A DNA stretch of 64,000 nucleotides from assembly GCF_030063365.1 (NCBI RefSeq), contig NZ_JASISY010000004.1:248001-312000 (forward strand), read 5' to 3'. Under the pieces are notes generated by a model that saw only the letters and a program-made list of their open reading frames with translations, ran no database searches and was not told the DNA's origin. The DNA comes from Cryobacterium sp. PH29-G1. GTDB lineage: Bacteria > Actinomycetota > Actinomycetes > Actinomycetales > Microbacteriaceae. This document shows positions 16,344 to 24,709 of this stretch, one piece after another (the stretch's first letter is position 1; each line of letters starts with the position of its first letter). The position numbers and the translations under genes were made by a program.

Positions 16344-17294
16344 ATGCCCGTGCCCCTGAGCGATGACATCGACGGTTTTCTGCGCTATCTCAGCGCCGAG
16401 CGTGGCTATTCCGTGCACACGGTGCGGGCCTACCGCACCGACTTGAACCAACTGGCCGGGTTTGCGGCCGACCGGGGCGCCACGGCCTCCGCTGAACTGA
16501 CCCTCGAACTGTTACGGGAATGGCTGTGGGTTGCTACCCAAGCGGGCCTGGCCAGGGCCACTCTGGCCCGCCGCTCTGCGTCGGCGCGCAGCTTTACAGC
16601 TTGGCTGGCGCTCGGCCACGCCGACGGCACCGACCCGGCGGCCCGCTTGCGCGCGCCGAAACCAGGGCGCACCCTGCCACGCGTCATCACTCACGCGCAG
16701 ATGACCGATCTGCTCGACCTGCTGGCTGCCCGGTCCACGGGGGGCGAGGCGCTCGCACTGCGCGATCGGGCGATCGTCGAGCTTCTGTACGCTTCGGCGC
16801 TGCGGGTCTCGGAACTCGTCGGCCTCAATCTCGCCGACGTAGACCTGGACCGACTCACGGTGCGGGTAACCGGCAAGGGAGCGAAGGAGCGTGTGGTGCC
16901 CTTCGGGGTCCCAGCGCAGCGCGCCATCGTTGACTACTTGCGCCGCGCTCGCCGCACGCTCGCCGGCCACGCTGAACTGTCGAATCCTGCTGGGCCTTCG
17001 CCGGCAGCGGTCAGTGCTGCCGCACTGTTTCTGGGGCGCCAGGGCCAGCGCCTCGGCGTGCGCGGCGTCTACCGAATTGTTGCAACCCTGCTGGCTGCGA
17101 TCCCAGGCACCGGTCCGGCCGGGCCGCACGCCCTGCGGCACACCGCGGCCACCCATCTGCTCGACGGCGGGGCTGACCTGCGCGCGGTGCAGGAACTTCT
17201 CGGCCACGTCAGTCTGGGTACCACCCAGATCTATACCCACGTGTCAGCGGAACGCCTCAAGATCAGCTACGGGCTCGCCCACCCCCGCGCCTGA
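16344..17294 (+). CDS. xerC: Tyrosine recombinase XerC
   Basis: 316 residues. Site-specific recombinase resolving chromosome dimers at dif with a XerD partner. The N-terminal SAM-like core-binding domain (1-105) has ERGYSVHTVRAYRTDL. Catalytic residues are in place: Arg in SALRVSELVGL, Lys in TGKGAKERVVP, HxxR in HALRHTAATHLLDGG, His in LGHVSLGTTQ and the nucleophile Tyr in IYTHV. Position before the rpsB region is the usual one for actinobacterial xerC, so this is a housekeeping gene and not a phage integrase. A GCGAGAGAAA purine stretch precedes ATG 16344. Confidence 0.9.
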   Translation: MPVPLSDDIDGFLRYLSAERGYSVHTVRAYRTDLNQLAGFAADRGATASAELTLELLREWLWVATQAGLARATLARRSASARSFTAWLALGHADGTDPAARLRAPKPGRTLPRVITHAQMTDLLDLLAARSTGGEALALRDRAIVELLYASALRVSELVGLNLADVDLDRLTVRVTGKGAKERVVPFGVPAQRAIVDYLRRARRTLAGHAELSNPAGPSPAAVSAAALFLGRQGQRLGVRGVYRIVATLLAAIPGTGPAGPHALRHTAATHLLDGGADLRAVQELLGHVSLGTTQIYTHVSAERLKISYGLAHPRA

Positions 17295-17368
17295 ACCGGC
17301 TGAAAAAGCCCGGCAGCGCTACGACGACGCGACACAGCGGTAGGGAGACACAGCGGCAGGTCGACACG

Positions 17369-17407
17369 ACACGGCACGGCGACACGGCACGGCGACACGG
17401 CACGGCG
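17369..17407 (+). repeat. 13-bp tandem repeat, three copies
   Basis: ACACGGCACGGCG is repeated exactly at 17369-17381, 17382-17394 and 17395-17407 in the gap between the xerC and M23 stops. Related ACACAG/ACACGAC blocks precede it. Since the period is not a multiple of three, the array is non-coding. Confidence 0.9.
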
Positions 17408-17415
17408 ACACCGCG

Positions 17416-18018
17416 TCACCGCAGTGCCGGAAGCAAAATGGCGCGCGGCACAATACCCACGAAGAGCAATGGCGAGACGTAGAGTCCGTGCGATCGCACC
17501 CCAAAGTGCAGGCAGCCTGACGGGCAGTGACCACCGGTCGCCACTGTTCCGATTCTTTGCCCCGCGCGCACCCGGTCTCCCACAGCGACAAGCGCGATCA
17601 CAGGCTCGACCGTCGTGATCACATCATCAGGATGCATGATCGACAGCACCGGTCGATCGACGACGTTGCCGGCGAACGACACCACACCGTCGCTCGGAGC
17701 GAAGACCGCTGCGTCTGTCTTTGTCGCCAGGTCGATTCCGCGATGACCGGCCGCATAGGGTGTTTCCGGCGCGGTGAACGGTCGGATGATGGGGTGTGGT
17801 GCCGCGATCGGCCAACGCCAGACATCGGCTGCCGCCGGGGTAGCTGCCGCCGGGATAGCTGCCACCGGGCTAGGTGCCACCGGGGGACCGCTGGAGGCGG
17901 TACCGGCACCAAGACCCTCGAGCCCCGTACCGACAAGCCCCGTACCGACAAGCCCCGTACCGACAAGTGCAGCGATGAGAGCGGATGCGGCCCGCGCGCG
18001 AAATCTATGCATGCCCAC
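17416..18018 (-). CDS. Secreted M23-family (LytM-like) protein
   Basis: 200 residues from GTG 18018 (an ATG two codons in is the alternative). A signal peptide of about 45 residues is partly made of a VGTGL repeat. The C-terminal half is an M23 domain with the metal motif HRGIDLAT (H-x3-D). The second motif reads CLHFGV where peptidases have HLHFEV, so the catalytic histidine is a cysteine; many actinobacterial relatives share this. It may bind peptidoglycan or regulate hydrolases instead of cutting. It lies between xerC and rpsB, convergent with xerC. Confidence 0.82.
   Translation of the reverse strand: MGMHRFRARAASALIAALVGTGLVGTGLVGTGLEGLGAGTASSGPPVAPSPVAAIPAAATPAAADVWRWPIAAPHPIIRPFTAPETPYAAGHRGIDLATKTDAAVFAPSDGVVSFAGNVVDRPVLSIMHPDDVITTVEPVIALVAVGDRVRAGQRIGTVATGGHCPSGCLHFGVRSHGLYVSPLLFVGIVPRAILLPALR
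17921..17965 (-). repeat. 15-bp tandem repeat in the M23 signal peptide
   Basis: AGCCCCGTACCGACA is repeated exactly three times. On the coding strand it yields successive VGTGL units inside the hydrophobic core of the signal peptide, so copy-number change would lengthen or shorten the export signal without breaking the frame. Confidence 0.9.
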
Positions 18019-18097
18019 ACCCTGCCGCGATGTTTGGGCATTGGGCGGGCAGCTGTCGAAGTCGTGGAGAGCTCGCGAATGCGTTCCCGGTGGAGGA

Positions 18098-18210
18098 GAC
18101 GGCCTGACGCAGGACGGCCTGACGCAGGACGGCCTGACGCAGGACGGCCTGACGCAGGACGGCCTGACGCAGGACGGCCCGACGCAGGACGGCCCGACGC
18201 AGGACGGCCA
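18098..18210 (+). repeat. 15-bp minisatellite, 7.5 copies
   Basis: GACGCAGGACGGCCT is repeated head to tail: a half unit at 18098-18105, four exact units to 18165, then three units differing only in the last base (C, C, A) to 18210. The gradient of last-base changes suggests growth from one end. It lies upstream of both the M23 gene and rpsB. Confidence 0.95.
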
Positions 18211-18400
18211 AATTCATGGCGGCCGGACCGACGACAGCCAGCACGGATCGGTCGCGCAGCGACCCCCGACGGTGATACGCTATCCCCAGCAGCGCTTTGT
18301 GCGCTGACTACGCGTGCCCATTTGGCCGCCACGCCTAATCGGTCCCGTCTCACGAGAAACTTTCGTGGAACAGGGCGGACGTGTGCCGGGCACCAGGAGT

Positions 18401-18455
18401 GATGATCGACCGATCATCGCACAAACCGATTGGTGGGGCTTTTCGAGCCCGCACC
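18401..18455 (+). promoter_or_regulatory. Structured 5' leader of rpsB (two hairpins)
   Basis: GATGATCG (18401-18408) and CGATCATC (18411-18418) form a perfect dyad. GGTG-GGGCT (18432-18440) pairs with AGCCC-CACC (18446-18455, one bulged G), ending five bases before the AGGAG ribosome site. A third smaller dyad, CACGA/TCGTG, is near 18351-18366. An S2 autoregulatory leader is possible but unproven. Confidence 0.4.
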
Positions 18456-18473
18456 AGAACAGGAGTACGGCAC

Positions 18474-19418
18474 ATGGCCGTCGTAACCATTCGCCAGCTG
18501 CTTGACAGCGGCGTGCACTTCGGGCACCAGACCCGCCGTTGGAACCCGAAGATGAAGCGCTTCATCTTCACCGAGCGTTCCGGCATCTACATCATCGACC
18601 TGCAGCAGTCGCTCGGGTTCGTTGACAAGGCCTATGACTTCGTCAAGGAGACGGTTGCCCACGGCGGCACCATCCTCTTCGTCGGTACGAAGAAGCAGGC
18701 CCAGGAATCCATCTCGGAGCAGGCGCAGCGCGTGGGCCAGCCCTACGTCAACCAGCGTTGGCTCGGTGGCCTCCTCACCAACTTCCAGACCGTGTCCAAG
18801 CGTCTGGCCCGCATGAAAGAACTCGAAGAGCTCGACTTCGAAGACACCGCCAAGAGCGGTTTCACGAAGAAGGAAATGCTCATCAAGAAGCGCGAGCTCG
18901 TCAAGCTGCACAAGAGCCTCGGCGGAATCCGCAACCTCACGAAGACCCCGTCTGCGTTGTGGGTTGTTGACACCAACAAGGAGCACCTCGCCATTGACGA
19001 GGCGCGCAAGCTTGGCATCCCCGTCATCGCCATCCTCGACACCAACTGCGACCCCGACGACGTTCAGTACCCGATCCCGGGCAACGACGACGCCATCCGT
19101 TCCGTCGGCCTGCTGACCCGCATCATCGCGGACGCCGCAGCCGAGGGCCTCATCCAGCGCCACGCCAAGCCGGAGGCCGAAGTTGAGCCCCTCGCCGCGT
19201 GGGAAGCTGAATTGCTTCAGGCGCCCGACGCCGAGACCACCCCCGCGCAGGCTTCGGCTGAGACCGAGAAGGTTGCCGACGCTACTGTCGTTGCCGACGA
19301 GGCCGTCGTTGCTGAGCCCGCCGTCACCATCGCCGACGCCGTCTCCGATTCCGACGTTGCCGCCGTTCTGGCTGCCGTGTCCGACGACGCGACCGTTGTT
19401 GCCGACGAGACCAAGTAA
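18474..19418 (+). CDS. rpsB: 30S ribosomal protein S2
   Basis: Small-subunit ribosomal protein; binds last and needs S1 or equivalent. 314 residues from ATG 18474, with AGGAG eight bases before. Conserved segments: [52 protein letters not shown] and [10 protein letters not shown]. The protein is longer than the usual 240-260: residues from about 245 form a Val/Ala/Asp/Glu-rich acidic tail, a common but variable feature in actinobacterial S2. It forms an operon with tsf (10-base gap). Confidence 0.98.
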   Translation: MAVVTIRQLLDSGVHFGHQTRRWNPKMKRFIFTERSGIYIIDLQQSLGFVDKAYDFVKETVAHGGTILFVGTKKQAQESISEQAQRVGQPYVNQRWLGGLLTNFQTVSKRLARMKELEELDFEDTAKSGFTKKEMLIKKRELVKLHKSLGGIRNLTKTPSALWVVDTNKEHLAIDEARKLGIPVIAILDTNCDPDDVQYPIPGNDDAIRSVGLLTRIIADAAAEGLIQRHAKPEAEVEPLAAWEAELLQAPDAETTPAQASAETEKVADATVVADEAVVAEPAVTIADAVSDSDVAAVLAAVSDDATVVADETK

Positions 19419-19428
19419 GGAACCCGGT

Positions 19429-20256
19429 ATGGCAAACTTCACACTCGAAAACGTCAAGGCTCTCCGCGAGAACCTCGGCACCGGAATGGTCGACACCAAG
19501 AATGCCCTCGTTGAAGCTGACGGCGACATGGACAAGGCCATCGAGATCCTGCGTCTCAAGGGTGCAAAGGGCAACGCCAAGCGCGCTGACCGCTCCACCT
19601 CTGAGGGACTCGTCGCTGCCAAGGAAATCGGCACCACCGCGTACATGATCGAACTCGCTTGCGAGACGGACTTCGTCGCGAAGGGTGACAAGTTCGTCGC
19701 CTTGGCCAACAAGGTTCTCGACGCGATCGCCGAAGCCGGCGCGCGCGACGTTGCCGCTGGATTGGCCGCGCCTGCTGGATCGCAGACCGTCGCCGAACTC
19801 ATCGACGGCGAAGCCGCCATCATCGGCGAGAAGTTCGAACTTCGCCGGATCGCCGCCGTCACCGGCGAGTCGTTCTCGATCTACCTGCACAAGACCAGCA
19901 AGGATCTGCCCCCGCAGGTCGGCGTTGTTCTCGGTTTCTCCGGAGCCGACGTGGAGACCGCTCGCAGCGTGGCTCAGCACATTTCGTTCGCGAACCCCGA
20001 GTACCTCGCGGCCAGCGATGTTCCTGCTGACCTCGTGGAGACCGAGCGCAAGATCGTCACCGAAATCTCGAAGAACGAGGGCAAGCCGGAAGCGGCACTG
20101 CCCAAGATCGTTGAGGGACGCGTCAAGGCGTACCTCAAGCAGGTCGCACTGCTCGAACAGGACTACGCCAAGGACAACAAGGTGTCCGTCGCGAAGGTTC
20201 TCGACGACGCAAAACTGACCGTGTCGGGCTTCGCCCGGTTCAAGGTCGGCGCCTAA
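19429..20256 (+). CDS. tsf: Elongation factor Ts
   Basis: Guanine-nucleotide exchange factor that recharges EF-Tu. 275 residues. The N-terminal UBA-like domain has the signature LRENLGTGMVDTKNAL, followed by the core EGLVA and the ACETDFVAKG loop that contacts EF-Tu. Start ATG 19429 follows AAGGAAC. It is the last gene of the rpsB-tsf unit and is followed by a strong intrinsic terminator. Confidence 0.98.
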   Translation: MANFTLENVKALRENLGTGMVDTKNALVEADGDMDKAIEILRLKGAKGNAKRADRSTSEGLVAAKEIGTTAYMIELACETDFVAKGDKFVALANKVLDAIAEAGARDVAAGLAAPAGSQTVAELIDGEAAIIGEKFELRRIAAVTGESFSIYLHKTSKDLPPQVGVVLGFSGADVETARSVAQHISFANPEYLAASDVPADLVETERKIVTEISKNEGKPEAALPKIVEGRVKAYLKQVALLEQDYAKDNKVSVAKVLDDAKLTVSGFARFKVGA

Positions 20257-20265
20257 CAAAAAATG

Positions 20266-20305
20266 ACGGAGGTCGGATTGCGAAAGCGATCCGGCCTCCG
20301 TTTTT
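20266..20305 (+). terminator. Intrinsic terminator of rpsB-tsf
   Basis: A stem of about 16 pairs (ACGGAGG paired with CCTCCGT, CGGAT with ATCCG) closes on a GAAA tetraloop and is followed by TTTTT (20301-20305). Confidence 0.9.
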
Positions 20306-20380
20306 GTGTGTGTCCCGGGCGGCACGCACACTCGCACTTGGTAGTTTGGTAGCACCCCATCTCGGAAGGCCCCGCACGAC

Positions 20381-21145
20381 ATGACTGACACGGCCAGCAC
20401 GCCCATTACCCACACGACCCCGGTGAACCCCGCCGCGGTCGTCAAGAAACGACGGGTGCTGCTCAAACTGTCCGGGGAAGCCTTCGGCGGCGGCGCCGTC
20501 GGTGTGAATCCGGATGTTGTCAGCTCGCTGGCTCGAGAGATTGCCGAAGGCGCCAAGCAGGTCGAAGTAGCCATCGTCGTCGGTGGCGGAAACTTTTTTC
20601 GCGGCGCCGAGCTCTCTCAGCGAGGCATGGACCGTGGGCGCGCTGACTACATGGGCATGCTCGGAACCGTCATGAACGCCCTGGCCCTGCAGGACTTTCT
20701 CGAGCAGGCGGGCGCGGAGACCCGTGTGCAGTCTGCCATCTCCATGACGCAGGTTGCCGAGCAGTACATTCCGCGGCGCGCCGAACGTCACCTCGAGAAG
20801 GGACGCGTCGTGATCTTCGGCGCCGGCGCCGGACTGCCCTATTTCTCCACCGACACTGTGGCCGCGCAGCGCGCCCTGGAGATTGACGCCGATGTAGTGC
20901 TCGTCGCTAAGAACGGCGTGGACGGCGTGTATTCGGACGACCCCCGTACCAACCCCGACGCCCAAAAGATTCACCACATCACCTATCTGGAAGCCCTGCA
21001 GCGAGGCCTCAAGGTCGTTGACTCCACCGCGTTCAGCCTGTGCATGGACAACCACATGCCCATGCAGGTGTTCGGGATGGCCCCCGACGGCAACGTCACC
21101 GCCGCTATCCTCGGCACCGATCTGGGTACTCGCGTCTCCAACTAG
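20381..21145 (+). CDS. pyrH: Uridylate kinase
   Basis: Phosphorylates UMP to UDP in pyrimidine synthesis; hexameric amino-acid-kinase fold. 254 residues. The core starts at [14 protein letters not shown] (residue about 24) after a 20-residue Thr/Pro-rich extension. Other motifs: [46 protein letters not shown] and [19 protein letters not shown] precedes ATG 20381. It is followed by frr after 30 bases, the standard pyrH-frr pair. Confidence 0.97.
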   Translation: MTDTASTPITHTTPVNPAAVVKKRRVLLKLSGEAFGGGAVGVNPDVVSSLAREIAEGAKQVEVAIVVGGGNFFRGAELSQRGMDRGRADYMGMLGTVMNALALQDFLEQAGAETRVQSAISMTQVAEQYIPRRAERHLEKGRVVIFGAGAGLPYFSTDTVAAQRALEIDADVVLVAKNGVDGVYSDDPRTNPDAQKIHHITYLEALQRGLKVVDSTAFSLCMDNHMPMQVFGMAPDGNVTAAILGTDLGTRVSN

Positions 21146-21175
21146 AATTGTTCCACCACCAATTAAGGAGTCACC

Positions 21176-21730
21176 GTGATCGCGGATGTTCTTTCCGACG
21201 CCACTGCGCGCATGAATCGGGCCCTCGAGGCCGCCAAGGACGACTTTGGAACCGTACGCACCGGGCGTGCCAACCCGCAAATGTTCGCGAAAATCCTGGT
21301 GAGCTACTACGGCACGCTGACCCCGCTGGAACAGCTGGCGTCGCTGCAAAACCAAGAAGCGCGCACGATGCTGATCGGACCGTACGACAAGGGAGCGCTG
21401 CGCGACATTGAGATCGCCATCCGCGACACCCCGAATCTGGGCGCCAACGTCGGAAACGACGGCACCACCATTCGGGCCACCCTCCCCGAACTCACCACGG
21501 ATCGCCGCAAGGAATTCGTGAAGATCGTCAAGGCCAAGGCAGAGGATGCGCGCATCTCGGTGCGCAACATTCGTCGCAAGGCCAAGGATGAGCTCGACGC
21601 GCTGAAGAGCGAGGTCGGCGACGACGAGGTCGGGCGGGCCGAGAAAGAGCTCGAGCTGATCACCAAGAGCCACGTGGACGGCATCGACGACGCTTTCAAG
21701 CGCAAGGAAGCCGAACTCCTCGAGATCTAA
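21176..21730 (+). CDS. frr: Ribosome recycling factor
   Basis: Splits post-termination ribosomes together with EF-G. 184 residues, normal length. The helical bundle motifs [37 protein letters not shown] and [12 protein letters not shown] are all present. The start is GTG 21176 preceded by AAGGAG with a 5-base gap. A TAGAAT box at 21143-21148, overlapping the pyrH stop, could give a second transcript start for frr-cdsA. Confidence 0.97.
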   Translation: MIADVLSDATARMNRALEAAKDDFGTVRTGRANPQMFAKILVSYYGTLTPLEQLASLQNQEARTMLIGPYDKGALRDIEIAIRDTPNLGANVGNDGTTIRATLPELTTDRRKEFVKIVKAKAEDARISVRNIRRKAKDELDALKSEVGDDEVGRAEKELELITKSHVDGIDDAFKRKEAELLEI

Positions 21731-21741
21731 GGAGCCGTCAG

Positions 21742-22755
21742 ATGACCGAGAAACCGGGGAACGATCAGCCGCATAAACGCGGTCACGGTGTCAGTCGCGC
21801 CGAGTTCCGGGCGCAGGTGAAAACCACGCGCGCCGATTTCGAACGTCAGGTGCAGCACACCAAGGCAGATTTTGAGCGCCAGATGCAGGCCACGCGCGCG
21901 CAGCTGGACGCCACGAATGAGCGAATTGAAGCGCGTACCGGGCGCAACCTCATCCTCGCCGTTTTGATCGGGCTCGTGCTCGGCGGGTTGATGCTCTTCA
22001 GCCTCATCATCATTAAAGAACTCTTCATGATCTTTGCGGTCGTGATCGTTGGATTCGGTGCGTTCGAGCTGGCCCAGGCGCTGCGGCATACCGGTCGCAA
22101 CGTACCGCGCATCCCGGTGATCATTTCCGCGGTGGCCATTGTGCCGGCGGCATTCTACGGCGGGGCTACCGGTCAATGGCTCGTCATGCTCGGCGGCATC
22201 GTGTTGATCGGCCTGTGGCGCCTGGCGCTGCTCGTCATTCCCTCGCATCGCGCTTCGGCCCGTTCCATCCTTGGCGATGTCGGTGGCGGCATCCTGATTC
22301 AGGTTTACGTTGTCTTTCTCGCCAGCTTCGCCGTGCTGCTGGTCAAACAGCCGGAGGGGCAATGGTGGACCCTCGCCTTTCTGATCCTGGTCATCTCTGC
22401 CGATACCGGCGCTTACGTCAGCGGTCTCAACTTCGGCAAGCACCCGATGGCACCGTCGATCAGCCCCAAGAAGACGTGGGAAGGCTTCATCGGTGCCGGT
22501 CTGATTTGTATGATCGCCGGCGTTCTGCTGGCGATCTTCATGCTCGAACAGGAGTGGTGGTTCGGACTGGTCTTCGGAGCGGTGATCCTGCTCACGGCCA
22601 CCTTCGGCGATCTGGCCGAATCGCTGATCAAACGTGACCTCGGTATCAAAGACATGAGTTCTTGGCTGCCCGGACACGGCGGATTTCTCGACCGGATCGA
22701 CTCGATTCTGCCCTCCGCCGCTGCCGCATACGCGCTGTACCTGGTGTTTGCGTGA
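21742..22755 (+). CDS. cdsA: Phosphatidate cytidylyltransferase
   Basis: Makes CDP-diacylglycerol from phosphatidate and CTP, the branch point of phospholipid synthesis; integral membrane enzyme. 337 residues. About 65 N-terminal residues form a charged helix with ADFERQ repeats, an extension over the minimal enzyme. Eight or so membrane helices follow. The family signature lies at 294-321 (SLIKRDLGIKD, then PGHGGFLDRIDS). It lies 11 bases after frr and overlaps the next GTG by four bases. Confidence 0.95.
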   Translation: MTEKPGNDQPHKRGHGVSRAEFRAQVKTTRADFERQVQHTKADFERQMQATRAQLDATNERIEARTGRNLILAVLIGLVLGGLMLFSLIIIKELFMIFAVVIVGFGAFELAQALRHTGRNVPRIPVIISAVAIVPAAFYGGATGQWLVMLGGIVLIGLWRLALLVIPSHRASARSILGDVGGGILIQVYVVFLASFAVLLVKQPEGQWWTLAFLILVISADTGAYVSGLNFGKHPMAPSISPKKTWEGFIGAGLICMIAGVLLAIFMLEQEWWFGLVFGAVILLTATFGDLAESLIKRDLGIKDMSSWLPGHGGFLDRIDSILPSAAAAYALYLVFA

Positions 22756-23573
22756 ACCCCATCGATTCTTCCTCCACGAATCCAGTAAGCGACAATGAGG
22801 CTATGAGCACCATATTTCCCCGAGTGGGTAAAAAATCGCTCGGCTATAACGTGAGCCAGGTTGAAGCATTCCTGGCAGCAGCGCGCCGGGCGTACGACCA
22901 GCCTGACGGCCAGCATGACGAGACGGACGCCGACACCGGTGCCGTAAAACTTGCCGGTTCCACCGGTTCCACCGGATGGATCGGATCCGTCGACGGGGCC
23001 GCCGCCGCTGCCGATACCGATATCGCGTCGCGCACGGCGTCGCCATCCGAAGCGCACCCGGCGGCCGCCGACGGGACTGCGGCCGTCCAGGCTGCTGTTG
23101 CCGAGGAGGCCGAGGCGACAGCAAGCCGCGCCGCTGCCGCACTGACGGCAAAGGGCATCCGCCATACCGCCTTTGCGATGCACAAGGACGGATACTCTCC
23201 CGAACACGTTGATGCCGCCCTGGAACGACTGGAAGACGCCTTCGCGGCCCGGGAACGCGATCAGGCGCTGCGCGCTGGGGGAGAGCAGGCGTGGATGACT
23301 GACGCCGAAGGAACGGCCGCAGTGCTCGTTACTCGGCTCAGCCGCCCACCGGGGCACCGGTTCGCGCGCACGAGCCTGCTTGCGGTGGGCTACAAGCGCG
23401 TGGACGTTGACCGTCTCGCCAACAAATTAGTCAAGTATTTTCAGGACGGCCGCGAGATCACCGTCGACGAGATTCGAACCGCCGTCTTTCGCCCTGAACG
23501 GGGAGGATACCGGGAAGCGCAGGTGGATCTGGTTCTGGACAGTGTCGTTGACGTCATGCTCGCGGTCCGCTGA
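22752..23573 (+). CDS. DivIVA-domain-like protein
   Basis: 273 residues if translation starts at GTG 22752, which overlaps the cdsA stop (GTGA); ATG 22803 is the alternative and gives 256. The motif FPRVGKKSLGYNVSQVEAFLAAARRAY resembles the membrane-binding start of DivIVA proteins (shown here in overlapping parts). A similar second module, FARTSLLAVGYKRVDVDRLANKL, lies near the C-terminus, so the protein has two DivIVA-like repeats flanking an Ala-rich linker (about residues 45-130). It probably sits at the membrane or pole. Position after cdsA is conserved in Microbacteriaceae as far as I recall. Confidence 0.75.
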   Translation: MNPIDSSSTNPVSDNEAMSTIFPRVGKKSLGYNVSQVEAFLAAARRAYDQPDGQHDETDADTGAVKLAGSTGSTGWIGSVDGAAAAADTDIASRTASPSEAHPAAADGTAAVQAAVAEEAEATASRAAAALTAKGIRHTAFAMHKDGYSPEHVDAALERLEDAFAARERDQALRAGGEQAWMTDAEGTAAVLVTRLSRPPGHRFARTSLLAVGYKRVDVDRLANKLVKYFQDGREITVDEIRTAVFRPERGGYREAQVDLVLDSVVDVMLAVR

Positions 23574-23628
23574 TTTTTTCGACCGTTACTTGGTTGTTAT
23601 CAAAGTTGTGGGCTAAGGTCGTGTAGTA

Positions 23629-24306
23629 ATGGGTAGGCATCTGCAGGCAATCGACACTCTCACGGCACCGGTCACGCCGACGGTTCGTCGAACCCGGACT
23701 CGGGTGAAAGCCACACACTTTCTCTTCGGGTTCACCGCGGCGTTCGCCTTCGTGCTCGTCACCGTGGTCGATCCCTATTCCGGTGCTACGGCGTCCCCGT
23801 ACTTTCAGATCGCCGGCAGCACGACCGATGCTGGTCCGGTTCAGGCCGTGCTCGTAGCCGGCAGCTACACCAACACCATCAGTCGGGACGGTTATTCCGT
23901 TACGGCCAAGCCTGAGCCGGTGCCCGAGCCCGAGCCGATTCCCGTCGTCGCGACCCCGGCCAAGACCCAGAGCTTCACCGCGCCGTCTGCCGCAGTGCCG
24001 GATCCGGGTTCTGCGCAGGCATACGCCTATGACGCCGTGGCGTCCCGCGGTTGGGGCGAAGACCAGTACAACTGCCTCGTGTCGCTGTGGCAGAAAGAGT
24101 CGGGATGGCGTGTCAACGCTCAGAACGGTTCCAGTGGCGCATACGGAATTCCGCAGGCTCTTCCCGGCTCCAAGATGGCCACCGCGGGTGAGGACTGGGC
24201 GACGAACGCCGGAACCCAGATCGAATGGGGTCTGGGCTACATCACCGGCCGGTACGGTACCCCCTGCGGCGCGTGGGCGAAGTCCCAGGCCTCCGGCTGG
24301 TACTAA
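23629..24306 (+). CDS. Secreted transglycosylase-like (SLT fold) cell-wall protein
   Basis: 225 residues. The basic N-terminus is followed by one membrane segment (29-46), a low-complexity Pro/Glu linker (KPEPVPEPEPIPVV) and a C-terminal lysozyme-like domain of about 80 residues. The catalytic glutamate is probably in LVSLWQKESGWRVNA, followed by SSGAYGIPQALPGSKMA and WGLGYITGRYG, as in soluble lytic transglycosylases and actinobacterial Rpf-like proteins. It probably cleaves peptidoglycan outside the membrane. A TAAGGT box nine bases before the ATG gives at most a very short leader. Confidence 0.82.
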   Translation: MGRHLQAIDTLTAPVTPTVRRTRTRVKATHFLFGFTAAFAFVLVTVVDPYSGATASPYFQIAGSTTDAGPVQAVLVAGSYTNTISRDGYSVTAKPEPVPEPEPIPVVATPAKTQSFTAPSAAVPDPGSAQAYAYDAVASRGWGEDQYNCLVSLWQKESGWRVNAQNGSSGAYGIPQALPGSKMATAGEDWATNAGTQIEWGLGYITGRYGTPCGAWAKSQASGWY

Positions 24307-24329
24307 GCCCGTCCCGTCGGGCTGGTTTT
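24306..24329 (+). terminator. Intrinsic terminator after the transglycosylase gene
   Basis: AGCCCG (24306-24311) pairs with CGGGCT (24318-24323), followed by GGTTTT. The last bases double as the -35 region (TTGACC, 24328-24333) of the next gene. Confidence 0.65.
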
Positions 24330-24348
24330 GACCCCGAGGCTCGCACTT

Positions 24349-24354
24349 TAGACT
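24349..24354 (+). promoter_or_regulatory. Leaderless promoter of the 24361 gene
   Basis: TAGACT lies exactly six bases before ATG 24361, with TTGACC at 24328-24333 as a possible -35 box (15-base spacer). Confidence 0.6.
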
Positions 24355-24360
24355 GGATCT

Positions 24361-24666
24361 ATGGCGCGCAGCAATCGACCCCGAGGCCGCAAAGCCCTGC
24401 AGCAGGGCGACGACGAAGATAATGCCGACCTGAACCACTTGCTCGACGGGTGGCGGCGCAGCGAGGTTCGGCGCGACGGCCTGTGGCACGTTCAGCCCGT
24501 ACTGGCCAAGCAGGCCGTTAAAACGTATCTCTGCCCTGGCTGCACTCTCGACATCGCTCCTCGCACCGCTCATATCGTCACTTGGCGCGGGGACGGAGTG
24601 CTCGGCGATGCCGCCGACCTGTCCAACCGGCGGCACTGGCATCTGCACTGTTGGAAGATCAAGTGA
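24361..24666 (+). CDS. Small conserved protein with CxxC and HxHC cluster
   Basis: 101 residues. A basic start (MARSNRPRGRKALQQ), an acidic patch (DDEDNADLNHLLDGW), then LCPGC at about 58-62 and a histidine/cysteine group (RRHWHLHCWK) at the C-terminus. CxxC plus HxHC could form one zinc site, reminiscent of HNH or zinc-ribbon proteins, but no catalytic motif is certain. Databases label such actinobacterial proteins ATP/GTP-binding, which I see no motif for. It precedes a hydrolase by 43 bases and may share its transcript. Confidence 0.75.
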   Translation: MARSNRPRGRKALQQGDDEDNADLNHLLDGWRRSEVRRDGLWHVQPVLAKQAVKTYLCPGCTLDIAPRTAHIVTWRGDGVLGDAADLSNRRHWHLHCWKIK

Positions 24667-24709
24667 CCAGCTCGCCTCGCCTGAACGTTCCCAGACCCAA
24701 GGAGAACCA

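Larger units (their letters stand above)
18019..18473. other. 455-bp gene-free region between the M23 gene and rpsB
   Basis: Holds a 15-bp minisatellite (18098-18210) and the structured rpsB leader (about 18330-18473). Open frames that cross the minisatellite on either strand are simple repeats of five residues and show no ribosome site or family resemblance, so I annotate no gene here. I could not place a convincing rpsB promoter; ATACGCTAT near 18275-18283 is one weak candidate. Confidence 0.7.

Noticed and set aside
16344..17294. Tyrosine recombinase as a sign of an integrated element
   Set aside because: It has XerC features and the conserved chromosomal position; no phage genes, att repeats or tRNA lie beside it.
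18098..18210. Possible CRISPR array
   Set aside because: Units are contiguous with no spacers and are only 15 bases long; no cas gene is near.
18005..18244. Open frames over the 15-bp minisatellite, coding five-residue repeats on both strands
   Set aside because: They exist only because the period is a multiple of three; no ribosome site, and every frame is open.
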